Source: an uncultured Treponema sp.
GTDB lineage: Bacteria > Spirochaetota > Spirochaetia > Treponematales > Treponemataceae
Assembly (NCBI GenBank): GCA_947178095.1
Contig: CAMWWZ010000006.1
Location: 1-55,104 of the forward strand
Reading direction: 5' to 3'
DNA: 55,104 bases
Shown: positions 36,168 to 44,709 of the stretch, piece by piece
Layout: every line of letters begins with the position of its first letter
Numbering within the stretch: the stretch's first letter is position 1
Notes under the pieces: generated by a model
The model's input: only the letters and a program-made list of their open reading frames with translations
What the model was told of the DNA's origin: nothing
The model's database searches: none
Position numbers and translations under genes: made by a program

Positions 36168-36198
36168 CCGCCTGTGTGTTCATTGACACAATCGGCGG
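36168..36198 (+). terminator. Hairpin downstream of the beta-helix gene
   Basis: CCGCC/GGCGG and TGTGT/ACACA form a two-part stem. The following sequence (AACAAAAACTTTT) has only a short T run, so strength is uncertain. Confidence 0.5.
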
Positions 36199-36230
36199 AA
36201 CAAAAACTTTTCAAAATTCGCCCGCCGCTA

Positions 36231-36259
36231 TTGACAAAATTTTCATAAACCGTTATCAT
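36231..36259 (+). promoter_or_regulatory. Promoter of the initiator tRNA gene
   Basis: A consensus TTGACA, a 17-bp spacer and TATCAT lie just upstream of the tRNA and predict transcription start at about 36266. Confidence 0.85.
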
Positions 36260-36271
36260 ATTCAAACACGA

Positions 36272-36344
36272 CGCAGGGTGGAGCAGTTGGAAGCTCGTCG
36301 GGCTCATAACCCGAAGGCCGGGGGTTCAAGTCCCTCCCCTGCTA
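36272..36344 (+). tRNA. tRNA-fMet (initiator, CAT anticodon)
   Basis: The 73-nt cloverleaf folds with acceptor arm CGCAGGG, D arm GAGC/GCTC, anticodon arm GGGCTCATAACCC and T arm with TTCAAGT. Three consecutive G-C pairs in the anticodon stem mark an initiator tRNA. The first acceptor position is unpaired as in initiators, but it reads C1-T72 instead of the usual C1-A72. CCA is not encoded and the D loop is one base shorter than in E. coli. Confidence 0.93.
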
Positions 36345-36381
36345 AAAATTAAATTCCATCACGTCTAGATTTATCGCCAAT

Positions 36382-37194
36382 ATGTTTTTCCTGATTCTTT
36401 CCGTTTTGTTTTTTGCCTATTTTCTCGCATTGCAAATCGCTTGGTCTGGATTTTTTTTGGGCACGTTTTTTAGTTTTTGTATGGTTTGGCTTTTTGCGGC
36501 GGCTGTTTGCTTTGCGCTTTTTGTTTTTAGAAAAAAGCATTTGTGGAAAAACGCTCGGCGCAAAACGAAAATTGCCATTCTGTCCGCGCTCGGTTTTGCC
36601 GCGATTGTCTGCGTGGTGAATTTGATTTTCATTTGCAATCCTCGCATTGCCGATGGAACTGAAGATTGCGAATATGTGATCGTGCTTGGCGGCGGCATCA
36701 CGAAAAATTCCACATTAACCGACACCATGCAAAGGCGCGTCGCTTTTGCGGCAGACTATCTGAAAAAGCATCCCGACGCAATTGCCGTCGTCACTGGCGG
36801 CAAATCGAAATTTGCCCCTTGCGCGGAAAGCGATGTTTTGAAGCCCGCGCTTTGCGCTTATGGCATTGAAGAAAGCAGAGTTCTTGCGGAAAATCAGGCG
36901 AAAGACACAATTCAAAATTTCAAATTTTCGGCGCAACTTCTTGCAGAAAAATCGGGAGTTTCCGTCCAACAAATTTTGGATTCGCCGATTACTGTCATCA
37001 CGAGCGACTTTCACATCGCGCGCGCCGAACGCCTTGCAAAGCGAATGGGCTTTACGAATATTTGCGGCGCGGCTTCTCCCACGCCTTTGCTTTTTGTGCC
37101 GAATTGCTATGCCCGCGAAATCTGCTCATATATAAAATTGAATTTGCGAATCTTGTTGACCGGAAAACCCAATCGGCAAATCCTCGAAAAATGA
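36382..37194 (+). CDS. DUF218 (YdcF/ElyC/SanA family) membrane protein
   Basis: A 270-residue protein with about three N-terminal transmembrane helices, then a DUF218 domain from about residue 88: EYVIVLGGGITKNSTLTDTM, AIAVVTGGKSKFAPCAESDV, IEESRVLAENQAKDTIQNF, and ITVITSDFHIARAERLAKRM. ElyC and SanA of this family affect envelope integrity and undecaprenyl-lipid metabolism in E. coli. It starts 37 bp after the tRNA without an obvious terminator or ribosome site between, so it may be read through from the tRNA promoter. Convergent with the MATE gene. Confidence 0.85.
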   Translation: MFFLILSVLFFAYFLALQIAWSGFFLGTFFSFCMVWLFAAAVCFALFVFRKKHLWKNARRKTKIAILSALGFAAIVCVVNLIFICNPRIADGTEDCEYVIVLGGGITKNSTLTDTMQRRVAFAADYLKKHPDAIAVVTGGKSKFAPCAESDVLKPALCAYGIEESRVLAENQAKDTIQNFKFSAQLLAEKSGVSVQQILDSPITVITSDFHIARAERLAKRMGFTNICGAASPTPLLFVPNCYAREICSYIKLNLRILLTGKPNRQILEK

Positions 37195-37205
37195 ATGCGC
37201 TTTGC

Positions 37206-38588
37206 CTAATCTGCGTTTGACACTTCCGTCAAATTTTGAATCCAAATTCCTTTTTTCACAAGCACGATTCCGATTGCAGCCTTTATCAAATCCATGCTTT
37301 GCACAATCAGATAAATCGTTACAATCGGCAAGTCGGTAAAGCGCGTGAGGCAGAACGCCGTGCTCACGCAAAACGTCCAAACAAAAATGCTGTCGAACAA
37401 AAACGTGATTACGGTTTTGCCGCCGCATCGAAGCGTAAAATAGCAGGCGTGCACCACGGCCAAAATCGGCATCATGCACGAAGAAATCAAAATGAAATTC
37501 GCGGCGAGCGAGCGCACTTGCGCTTCGGTTTTGTAAATCGCGGGAAACGCATTTCGCAGGCAAGCCATCACAAATCCGATTACAATGCAAACGCACGCGG
37601 AAAGCGCGATGAGATTTTTGGCGGATTTTTTCGCCTCGGAATTTTTTCCCGCGCCCAAAAGTTGCCCGACGATTATCGAAATCGCTTCTCCAATCGCAAA
37701 CAGAAAAACGTTGAACAAATTCGAAATCGTCGAAGTTATGTTCACGGCGGCCACGACGGAAAGTCCGCGCAGCGAATAGCTTTGATTCAAAAAAGTAAGT
37801 CCCATCGACCAAAGCGTTTCGTTCATGGCGAGCGGCGTTCCTTTGATTATGATTTGTCGCAAAAGCGTCGCAGGAATTTTCAGCGTCTTGTACGCGCCTT
37901 CGATGAATTGACATTTTTGCTTGTGATTGTGCGTCCACAAAACTATGATGGCGCATTCCACAAAGCGCGAAACGACCGTCGCAATCGCCGCGCCTTTCAC
38001 GCCCATTTTTGGCATTCCGAAATGTCCGAAAATCAAAACGTAATTTAAAATCAAATTTATAAAAACCGCGCACACGCTCGCCTTCATCGGCACGGCGGTT
38101 TGGCCTGTGCATCGCAAAATGTTCGAATAGACGCTCGCAACGGCAAGCGGCACAAGTCCGAAAAACATTGTCCACAAATATTCGCGCGCAAGAAATTCCG
38201 TCCGCGCAATGTCGCCCACCGAATCAGTTTTGTGCAAAAAAAGCGAAGTGAAAAAATCTCCGCAAAAAAACAAAATCGCAATCGCGAAAATCGTTATCGA
38301 AATTGAAAGCACGAAATTCGCGCGGAACGCATTTCGAACGCCCTTGTAATCGCCGTTCCCGAAAAATTGCGCCGCGAAAATTCCGCCGCCGCTCACCGCT
38401 CCCCAAAGGCAAAGATGATACACGAAAAAAAGCTGGTTCGAAATGCTCACGGCGTTCATTTGATCCGTGCCGATTTGCCCGACCATGATATTGTCCAAAA
38501 GCGAGACGAAATTCGAAATCGTGTTTTGGATTATGATCGGGATTACGATGAAAAAAACTTTTTTGTAGAACGATTTGTCGATGCGCAT
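37206..38588 (-). CDS. MATE-family efflux transporter
   Basis: A 460-residue integral membrane protein with twelve helices arranged in two halves. Characteristic pieces are IIIQNTISNFVSLLDNIMVG, ISNQLFFVYHLCLWGAVSGG, and IGEAISIIVGQLLGAGKNSE. MATE proteins export cationic drugs or metabolites using Na+ or H+. Its ATG lies 3 bp after the stop of the sugar transferase gene, so it is co-transcribed; a lipid-flippase role for the glycan is possible but this protein resembles drug MATEs more than Wzx. Confidence 0.9.
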   Translation of the reverse strand: MRIDKSFYKKVFFIVIPIIIQNTISNFVSLLDNIMVGQIGTDQMNAVSISNQLFFVYHLCLWGAVSGGGIFAAQFFGNGDYKGVRNAFRANFVLSISITIFAIAILFFCGDFFTSLFLHKTDSVGDIARTEFLAREYLWTMFFGLVPLAVASVYSNILRCTGQTAVPMKASVCAVFINLILNYVLIFGHFGMPKMGVKGAAIATVVSRFVECAIIVLWTHNHKQKCQFIEGAYKTLKIPATLLRQIIIKGTPLAMNETLWSMGLTFLNQSYSLRGLSVVAAVNITSTISNLFNVFLFAIGEAISIIVGQLLGAGKNSEAKKSAKNLIALSACVCIVIGFVMACLRNAFPAIYKTEAQVRSLAANFILISSCMMPILAVVHACYFTLRCGGKTVITFLFDSIFVWTFCVSTAFCLTRFTDLPIVTIYLIVQSMDLIKAAIGIVLVKKGIWIQNLTEVSNAD

Positions 38589-38591
38589 TTT

Positions 38592-40025
38592 TCAATACGC
38601 GCCTTTTCCGCCAAGCACGACCCAAACTGTTTTTATCAGAATCCACAAGTCCAACCAAATCGACCAGTTTTGAATGTAATATGTGTCGAGCACGACGCGA
38701 TCTTCGTAGGCGGTGTCGCTGCGTCCGGAAGTCTGCCACATTCCCGAAAGCCCGGGCGTTACGGACAAAATGTAATCAACGCTGTCGCCGTATCGGACGA
38801 GCTCGCCTTCCGTAACAGGGCGCGGGCCGACGAAGCTCATTTGTCCCAAAAAAATATTTATCAACTGCGGCAGCTCGTCCAAACTTGTCTTGCGGATGAA
38901 TTTTCCGAACGGCGTAACGCGCGGATCGTTTTCGATTTTGCGATCTTTTTCCCATTGGCGGCGCATCTCGGGATTTTCCTTTAAAATCGATTCGAGCTTT
39001 TCGTCCGCGTCCTTGTACATCGAACGGAATTTCCAGCATTTTATTTGCTTGTGATTTTTTCCGATTCGCACGTGACCGTACAAAATCGATCCTGGCGAAG
39101 TGACTTTTACGAGCAACGCGATTATCAAACTTACGGGAAGCACGAGCGGAAGCGTAAAAAGAATTATCGCCAAATCAATCATGCGCTTTGCGACAAGATG
39201 AGATTTTTTCGTGAGATTGTGCGTGCATGAAAATCCGACGATTCCCGCGATGTCGCGCAAATGCGGCGCGCCGCTCATCAGCATATTTTGCTTGTCCGAA
39301 ACCACGACCGTGTATCGAAAGTTTTTCATAATTTCATCGGCGGAACTTTTGTAGCCCGCGATGACGGCGACTTTTATTTTCCGCTTTTTGATGGCGAGAA
39401 GCAAATCCTCTCCTGGCTCGAAAACCGGAATTCCCAAAAAATCTTTTTTGAGAAAAAATCCGTCGTTCACGATGAGCGCGGGCGAATATCCCAAATACGG
39501 ATTTTTCAAAAATCGCTCGATGACTTCGTCGCCGGAATTTCCCGAACAATAAATCACGACCGGCAATCCCCAAGATTTGAATTTGCCGCAAAATCGCCGG
39601 GCAACCTCGCGCATTCCCGGAAGCAAAATCGTCGCGAACGGAATTGCCACGACCAGCGCGATTGCGATCGCAACTTTGTCGTCCGCGTCTTCCACAAAAA
39701 TGCTCATCGCGATTCCGCAAAATCCGAAGAACGTGCAAATGCAAAGCCGCTTCACGTCTTCGGCCGGCGACGACATAATTCCCGGATACAAATCCGCCGC
39801 GTAGAACACAGCCAAAATCACGGGAATGTAAACGTAATATTCAACGAACGAGCGAAAATTTATGAAAGAATGATTGATGAAATTGACGATGAAAAATCCG
39901 ATTCCGATGCAAAGGAAAAGCGTGATCGCGTCCACAATCATAAAAACTATTCCCGACCAAAACGAGCTTGTCCTGTGAAAATTGCGCTTGTAATAATTTT
40001 CAAAATCCTGAATCGTGCTTCTCAT
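38592..40025 (-). CDS. Undecaprenyl-phosphate sugar phosphotransferase (WbaP-like)
   Basis: A 477-residue enzyme that starts glycan assembly by moving a sugar-1-phosphate from a UDP-sugar to undecaprenyl phosphate. Four to five N-terminal helices and a Rossmann-like middle part (LPVVIYCSGNSGDEVIERFL) precede the catalytic domain: KRMIDLAIILFTLPLVLPVS, KCWKFRSMYKDADE, FIRKTSLDELPQLINIFLG, MSFVGPRPVTEGE, and GLSGMWQTSGRSD. AGGAAAAAAA precedes the ATG. It follows the beta-CASP gene by 7 bp. The MBOAT/SGNH acylation pair some 2 kb away may decorate the same glycan; that is inference. Confidence 0.92.
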   Translation of the reverse strand: MRSTIQDFENYYKRNFHRTSSFWSGIVFMIVDAITLFLCIGIGFFIVNFINHSFINFRSFVEYYVYIPVILAVFYAADLYPGIMSSPAEDVKRLCICTFFGFCGIAMSIFVEDADDKVAIAIALVVAIPFATILLPGMREVARRFCGKFKSWGLPVVIYCSGNSGDEVIERFLKNPYLGYSPALIVNDGFFLKKDFLGIPVFEPGEDLLLAIKKRKIKVAVIAGYKSSADEIMKNFRYTVVVSDKQNMLMSGAPHLRDIAGIVGFSCTHNLTKKSHLVAKRMIDLAIILFTLPLVLPVSLIIALLVKVTSPGSILYGHVRIGKNHKQIKCWKFRSMYKDADEKLESILKENPEMRRQWEKDRKIENDPRVTPFGKFIRKTSLDELPQLINIFLGQMSFVGPRPVTEGELVRYGDSVDYILSVTPGLSGMWQTSGRSDTAYEDRVVLDTYYIQNWSIWLDLWILIKTVWVVLGGKGAY

Positions 40026-40032
40026 TTTTTTC

Positions 40033-41448
40033 CTACAATTCGTAAGTTTCGCCGTACTTCGCCACTTGCACGTTTTTGAATCCGCGCTCGCCCAAATAAT
40101 TCGTCAAAAATTCCTGCGCGTCTTTTTCGCCGTGCACCAAGAAAATTTTCTTGAGGCGGCTCGTGTCGATTCGCGAAAGCCAATCGGCGATTTCCTCATA
40201 ATCGGCGTGCGCGCTGAAGGCGTTGAGAGTTTCGACATTCGCGCGGACATCGTAGAAATCGCCCATAATTTTCACTTCTTTTTCGCCATCGAGAATCCGG
40301 CGGCCGAGCGTGTTTTCCGCCATGTAGCCAACAATCAAAATTGTGTTGCGCTCGTCGGAAATGTTGTTCGCCAAATGATGCAAAATTCGTCCGGCTTCGC
40401 ACATTCCGTCCGCGCTCAAAATTATCATCGGGCCTTCTTTTTTGTTGAGCGACTTCGATTCTTCCACGCTCGCGACAAATTGCAAGTCGCCAAATCCGAA
40501 CGGATTTTTGTGATGCTTGATGAAAGCCCTTGAAACCGATTCGTCGTAGCATTCGGGATGCACGCGGAAAATGCTCGTGGCGTTCGTCGCCATCGGAGAA
40601 TCAACGTAAATCGGAATGCGCGGAATTTTATTTTTGTCAACAAGCAGGTGCAAATAATAAATCAATTCCTGCGTGCGCTCAATCGCGAAAGACGGAATTA
40701 TGATTTTGCCTTTTTTTTCGACTGCGTTGCGAATGATTCGAATCAGTTCGTGCATCGCGAAATCTTTTTTGTCATGCTTGCGATTGCCGTAAGTGCTTTC
40801 GCAGACAATGTAGTCGGGCGCGGGAAAATCCGTGGAAGGATCGCGGACAATCGCCTTGTTGCGCCGCCCCAAATCGCCGGTAAAAAGAATTCTTGTTTCA
40901 TTTGAACCGCCGTTTTCATTTACATAAAAATATGCGAACGACGAACCGAGAATGTGCCCGGCATCAAAGAATTCCAGCGAGACATTCGGCCCGACAAAAA
41001 GTTTTCGATTATACGAAACTGTCACCATTTGATTTGTGGCTTTGATGCAATCGGATTCATTGTACAGCGGCTGCCAATTGAATTTTTCGCCTTTCTTTCC
41101 GGCCTGCTTCGAAAGATACTCGCGGTCGCGCGCCTGAATTCTCGCGCTGTCCATCATAACGAGATTCGCCAAATCGCGCGTGGCGGAAGTGGCATAAATA
41201 TTTCCATTGTAGCCCTTTTTTGCCAAAAGCGGAAGAAGTCCGCAATGGTCGAGATGTCCGTGCGTCAACGCCACCGCTTCGAGCTTATCGACGGCAAAAT
41301 CAAACCTGCGATTTTTTTCATCGGAAACTTTTCGCTTGCCTTGAAACGAACCGCAGTCAATCATATACGAGCGTCCGTCAATTTCAAGAATGTGTTTCGA
41401 GCCAGTGACTTCCTGCGCCGCGCCGAGCGAATAAAAATTTATTGCCAT
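40033..41448 (-). CDS. Beta-CASP metallo-beta-lactamase-fold RNase
   Basis: A 471-residue metal-dependent hydrolase of the CPSF/RNase family. The metal site is LTHGHLDHCGLLPLL and FTGDLGRR; the beta-CASP part shows IIIPSFAIERTQELIYYLH, PIYVDSPMATNATSIF and the end block NAFSAHADYEEIADWL. It is expected to process RNA endo- or exonucleolytically. A TATAAT box ends five bases before the ATG and no ribosome site is seen, so the mRNA may be leaderless. First gene of a three-gene unit with the sugar transferase and MATE genes. Confidence 0.9.
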   Translation of the reverse strand: MAINFYSLGAAQEVTGSKHILEIDGRSYMIDCGSFQGKRKVSDEKNRRFDFAVDKLEAVALTHGHLDHCGLLPLLAKKGYNGNIYATSATRDLANLVMMDSARIQARDREYLSKQAGKKGEKFNWQPLYNESDCIKATNQMVTVSYNRKLFVGPNVSLEFFDAGHILGSSFAYFYVNENGGSNETRILFTGDLGRRNKAIVRDPSTDFPAPDYIVCESTYGNRKHDKKDFAMHELIRIIRNAVEKKGKIIIPSFAIERTQELIYYLHLLVDKNKIPRIPIYVDSPMATNATSIFRVHPECYDESVSRAFIKHHKNPFGFGDLQFVASVEESKSLNKKEGPMIILSADGMCEAGRILHHLANNISDERNTILIVGYMAENTLGRRILDGEKEVKIMGDFYDVRANVETLNAFSAHADYEEIADWLSRIDTSRLKKIFLVHGEKDAQEFLTNYLGERGFKNVQVAKYGETYEL

Positions 41449-41453
41449 AATTC

Positions 41454-41459
41454 ATTATA
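41454..41459 (-). promoter_or_regulatory. -10 box of the beta-CASP gene
   Basis: A perfect TATAAT on the minus strand is separated from the ATG by only five bases. Transcription should begin at the start codon. Confidence 0.6.
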
Positions 41460-41524
41460 ACATATCATCACGGAATTTTCAACTAGGCGAATTTCATTTT
41501 GCATTTTGGGCGGGGTTTTGCACG

Positions 41525-41549
41525 CAACGCTCTCCCAAAAACGAAACGC
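41525..41549 (+). repeat. Short direct repeat, left copy
   Basis: CAACGCTCTCCCAAAAAC followed by GAAACGC is found again at 44619-44644 with one insertion and one substitution. The two copies bracket the HTH-MBOAT-SGNH cassette. Confidence 0.75.
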
Positions 41550-41559
41550 ACAAGCCGCG

Positions 41560-41928
41560 CTAAATCATCTGCAACAAATCGTCAACATCATTTTCTATGC
41601 GTGCAATGAATTCCTGCTTGAGATGCTCGCGGAGTTTCTGCTTCCGCGCCTGCTCTCGCTCCGCAACTTCCTCTGTCTTTCCATTTGTCTTCCCGCTTTT
41701 CGATTTTCGCTCCATAAACAACTCCAGCACTGGAACATCAAGCGCGTCAGCGATACGCTCAATTGTCGAAAGTTTTGGAATGTTTTTGTAGGTTTCCATC
41801 AAGCCGATGTAGCTTGCGGACGTGCCGCTGAAAATCGAAAGCCTGAGTTGCGTAATTCCCTTTTCCTGTCGAATACTGCGGATATTGTCAATGACAGTTT
41901 TTTCCAATGGCGAAATTTCTGCTTCCAT
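41560..41928 (-). CDS. XRE-family HTH regulator
   Basis: A regulator of about 122 residues from the ATG at 41928, or 131 from a GTG at 41955. The helix-turn-helix is IRSIRQEKGITQLRLSIFSG through KLSTIERIADALDVPVLELF. A basic, coiled C-terminal tail follows (EREQARKQKLREHLKQEF). The ATG is preferred because a TATCAA-TT-TTGATA dyad lies directly upstream and is better placed in the promoter than in the gene. It is divergent from the MBOAT operon and is probably its repressor and its own. Confidence 0.82.
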   Translation of the reverse strand: MEAEISPLEKTVIDNIRSIRQEKGITQLRLSIFSGTSASYIGLMETYKNIPKLSTIERIADALDVPVLELFMERKSKSGKTNGKTEEVAEREQARKQKLREHLKQEFIARIENDVDDLLQMI

Positions 41929-41979
41929 ACTATCAATTTTGATATTGTATTCCACTTTTGCGCTTGCTTTTCTGATAGT
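41929..41979. promoter_or_regulatory. Operator dyads between the HTH gene and the MBOAT operon
   Basis: TATCAA and TTGATA (41931-41944) form one dyad next to the HTH start. ACTATCA (41929-41935) recurs inverted as TGATAGT (41973-41979) within the spacer of the MBOAT promoter. This arrangement suits repression of both genes by a dimeric HTH protein. Confidence 0.6.
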
Positions 41980-41992
41980 TTTATGATATAGT
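41964..41992 (+). promoter_or_regulatory. Promoter of the MBOAT-SGNH operon
   Basis: TTGCTT, a 17-bp spacer and TATAGT lie 40 bp before the MBOAT ATG. Confidence 0.7.
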
Positions 41993-42031
41993 GTTTTTAA
42001 TAGTACGATTTCTCATTACAAGGACAGAGTT

Positions 42032-43453
42032 ATGCCATTCACATCTCTTTCATTCGCTGTGTTTTTTGTCATCACCGCATTGCTGTATCATATTGCACCG
42101 CGTTTTGGAAAGAACGCGCTTCTTATCCAACAAATTCTGCTGTTTGGCGCAGGGCTTGTTTTCTACGCTTTTGCTTCTCTGCATTTCATACCGTTTCTGC
42201 TTTATGTGATTGCCGTCTCGTATTTGGCAGGGCTGTTCACGAAAAGCCGTGTCTCGTTCGCGCTGTTTATCATAGCAGATTTGATGCCACTCTTGTTCTT
42301 CAAGTACGCGCCACATGAGCAGCACATGCATTGGATTTTTCCGCTCGGGCTGTCGTTTTTCACATTCCAAAGCATATCGTACATCGCGGACGTATACCAA
42401 AAGAAAATTGCGGCGGAGCGAAACCCACTTATGATCGCCATGTTCGTGGGCTTTTTTCCGACGATTACGAGCGGTCCTGTTCAGCGGGCGGGAAAACTAA
42501 TTCCGCAGTTGAAGGTCGTCCACCGCTTCGACTACGACAACGCTACGGACGGCATGAAGTTGTTCGCGTGGGGAATGTTCAAGAAACTAATGATTGCAGA
42601 CCGCATCGCCATTTACGTAGACTATGTGTACAGCCACATCCCTAGTTCGCATGGACTTGCGCTTCTGCTGGCGACAGTTCTCTACTCATTCCAAATTTAC
42701 TGCGACTTCTCGGGCTATTCAGACATGGCAGTCGGAGTGGCGCGATACTTCGGATTTGACGCAGGGCGAAACTTTGACCACCCGTATCTTTCGCAATCCG
42801 TGGGCGAATTTTGGCGGAGATGGCACATCTCGCTCTCGTCTTGGTTACGCGACTATATATACATCCCACTTGGCGGAAGCCGTGTCGTTTTGCCAAGAAT
42901 ATACCTTAATCTGATGATTACGTTTTTAGTGAGCGGCGTATGGCACGGAACTGGCTGGTGTTTCATTGTATGGGGACTGATTCACGGACTGTACCAATGT
43001 GTCGGTCGTGCGACAAGGCCGTTGCAAGAAAAACTGCGAATTCCCGCAACCGTCAAAGTCGTAATAACGTTCTGCCTTGTTTCATTTGCGTGGATTTTCT
43101 TCCGCGCAGGAAGCGCGGGCGACGCTTTGCACATGATTCAGAAAATTACAAAGATTCCATCGGAATTGCCGCTACTAAATCCGATGAAACCTATCATAGA
43201 ATTGAAAACGCAATTCATGGAAATTTTCGCGCTTGCCAGTTCAGGACTTGGTTTGAAAAAAATGGCGGTGACGGTTTTCTTGCTTATGGTTTTCGTCATC
43301 ATCAGTTTTATGACACAGAAAAAACCGGGGATTGAAATCATACGCGAAAAGCCGATTGTGCTGCGCTTTGCGCTGTACTTCATTTTGATAATCGCACTGT
43401 ATTTGTGTTTCGGGAACGGCTACTCGAGCAATTTTATCTATCAAAATTTTTAG
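42032..43453 (+). CDS. MBOAT-family O-acyltransferase (AlgI/DltB type)
   Basis: A 473-residue membrane protein with about eleven helices. The family core is YCDFSGYSDMAVGVARYFGF, QSVGEFWRRWHISLSSWLRD, YIYIPLGGSR and the invariant His in LVSGVWHGTGWCFIVWGLIH. Such proteins carry acetyl or other acyl groups across the membrane for O-acylation of alginate, teichoic acid or surface glycans. AAGGA precedes the ATG. The next gene, 11 bp on, is the expected periplasmic SGNH partner. The HTH gene is divergent. Confidence 0.93.
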   Translation: MPFTSLSFAVFFVITALLYHIAPRFGKNALLIQQILLFGAGLVFYAFASLHFIPFLLYVIAVSYLAGLFTKSRVSFALFIIADLMPLLFFKYAPHEQHMHWIFPLGLSFFTFQSISYIADVYQKKIAAERNPLMIAMFVGFFPTITSGPVQRAGKLIPQLKVVHRFDYDNATDGMKLFAWGMFKKLMIADRIAIYVDYVYSHIPSSHGLALLLATVLYSFQIYCDFSGYSDMAVGVARYFGFDAGRNFDHPYLSQSVGEFWRRWHISLSSWLRDYIYIPLGGSRVVLPRIYLNLMITFLVSGVWHGTGWCFIVWGLIHGLYQCVGRATRPLQEKLRIPATVKVVITFCLVSFAWIFFRAGSAGDALHMIQKITKIPSELPLLNPMKPIIELKTQFMEIFALASSGLGLKKMAVTVFLLMVFVIISFMTQKKPGIEIIREKPIVLRFALYFILIIALYLCFGNGYSSNFIYQNF

Positions 43454-43464
43454 ACGGAGATATA

Positions 43465-44538
43465 ATGAAGAAATTTTTACTGAAACTGGCTATCATCGCG
43501 CTTCCTTTTTTAACGCTGGCTTTGACGTTGTCACTTTTAAATATGCACTATGACACATTCAACGTATTCCATTGGAAAAACATTCGTTTCACATCTGCCG
43601 AACCGAACAAAAATTTTGTCAAGACACAGTACATCATCCATAATCCAAAGAAATTCAACGCTTTTATTTTCGGCTCATCGCGAGTGGCAAACATTCCGCA
43701 GGACTTTTTGCCAAAGGAAACGGACGGCAAGCCACTACGCTGGTATAATATGACACATTCGGAGGGAATCCCTGCCGAACACCTTGCGACGATTCAAACA
43801 TTCCTTGCAAACGGCGTAGATATCGATATGATTTTACTCGGATTTGACAGCACCATGATGTATGCAAATATCAGTCGGCATGAGAAGGAGCTGCTCAGAA
43901 TGCCATTCCAAGTGTACGAGGAAAGCCCGATGCGTTTTTACGCGCCGTATCTGAAAAACATAACCGCGCCCTCAATAATTAGGGAAGTCAACACATACAA
44001 TACCGCAGAAATGAAAGCCGAGACGGAACGTTTTTATGAATGGGGCGGATGCAAAAGTGATTTTTCGCTGACGGAAAATCCGCAGATGGATCGGTATGAA
44101 ATTGGACATAGTGGATATTCGCAAAAGAACGCCCATAAAGATATAGAAGAAATAGCAAGGCTTTGTTCTGAGCATAATATCAATCTCGTGCTGTTCACAA
44201 GCCCGATGTATCAAACATTATACCGCAACAGCGTGGAAGACGGTTATTTCGATTTCCTGCGCGCTGTCGCACAAAAATGCGAATTCTACAATTTTTCTGC
44301 ACTGAACAATTATACAGTGAATCCGCAATACTATTATGAATGGTCGCACTATCGCCCCGCACTCGGTCTACTCGTAAATAAAATTCTTTTCGGCACAGAC
44401 GAGGACAGAGAACGCATCCGCCTCGATGCTGGCGACAAATCGTGGGGAGTGAGAGTGAACGCGAATAACATTGAGGAAGTTGTCAATTATTTGCAAAGGC
44501 AGATTGAACATTATATGGAATCAAGTTCGGAAGAATAA
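43465..44538 (+). CDS. SGNH-like partner of the MBOAT acyltransferase (DltD/AlgJ-like)
   Basis: A 357-residue protein anchored by an N-terminal helix (LKLAIIALPFLTLALTLSLL). The start at 43465 follows a clear GGAGATATA site; the track start lies inside the MBOAT gene. Block I of SGNH hydrolases is FIFGSSRVANIP with the probable nucleophilic Ser; LVLFTSPMY and the C-terminal YEWSHYRPALGLLVNKIL supply the later blocks with His. AlgJ/DltD-like proteins complete O-acylation outside the membrane. The polymer acylated here is unknown. The operon ends before the right copy of the direct repeat. Confidence 0.8.
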   Translation: MKKFLLKLAIIALPFLTLALTLSLLNMHYDTFNVFHWKNIRFTSAEPNKNFVKTQYIIHNPKKFNAFIFGSSRVANIPQDFLPKETDGKPLRWYNMTHSEGIPAEHLATIQTFLANGVDIDMILLGFDSTMMYANISRHEKELLRMPFQVYEESPMRFYAPYLKNITAPSIIREVNTYNTAEMKAETERFYEWGGCKSDFSLTENPQMDRYEIGHSGYSQKNAHKDIEEIARLCSEHNINLVLFTSPMYQTLYRNSVEDGYFDFLRAVAQKCEFYNFSALNNYTVNPQYYYEWSHYRPALGLLVNKILFGTDEDRERIRLDAGDKSWGVRVNANNIEEVVNYLQRQIEHYMESSSEE

Positions 44539-44618
44539 AACTCCATGCTGCTTTTCCACATTAACAAAAAAGGCGGCGGAATCCCTCTTCAAAAGCTTAC
44601 AGAATAAAAGTCGTTTCT

Positions 44619-44644
44619 CAACGCTCTCCCAAAAAACAAAACGC
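44619..44644 (+). repeat. Short direct repeat, right copy
   Basis: CAACGCTCTCCCAAAAAACA followed by AAACGC matches the left copy at 41525. It overlaps the start of the operon's terminator hairpin. Confidence 0.75.
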
Positions 44645-44685
44645 CCCGCACGGACGAACAGAGTGCGCAGTTCCATGCGGGGCGT
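44641..44685 (+). terminator. Hairpin downstream of the MBOAT-SGNH operon
   Basis: Perfect 10-bp arms ACGCCCCGCA and TGCGGGGCGT enclose a 25-nt loop. No T run follows, so termination is inferred from position only. Confidence 0.5.
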
Positions 44686-44709
44686 GGGCAAACCATGCGG
44701 CTTGCATAA

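Noticed and set aside
37126-38175. Minus-strand ORF of 349 codons overlapping the MATE gene
   Set aside because: Other frame of the same strand as the MATE transporter; Arg/Asp/Phe-rich with no domain pattern.
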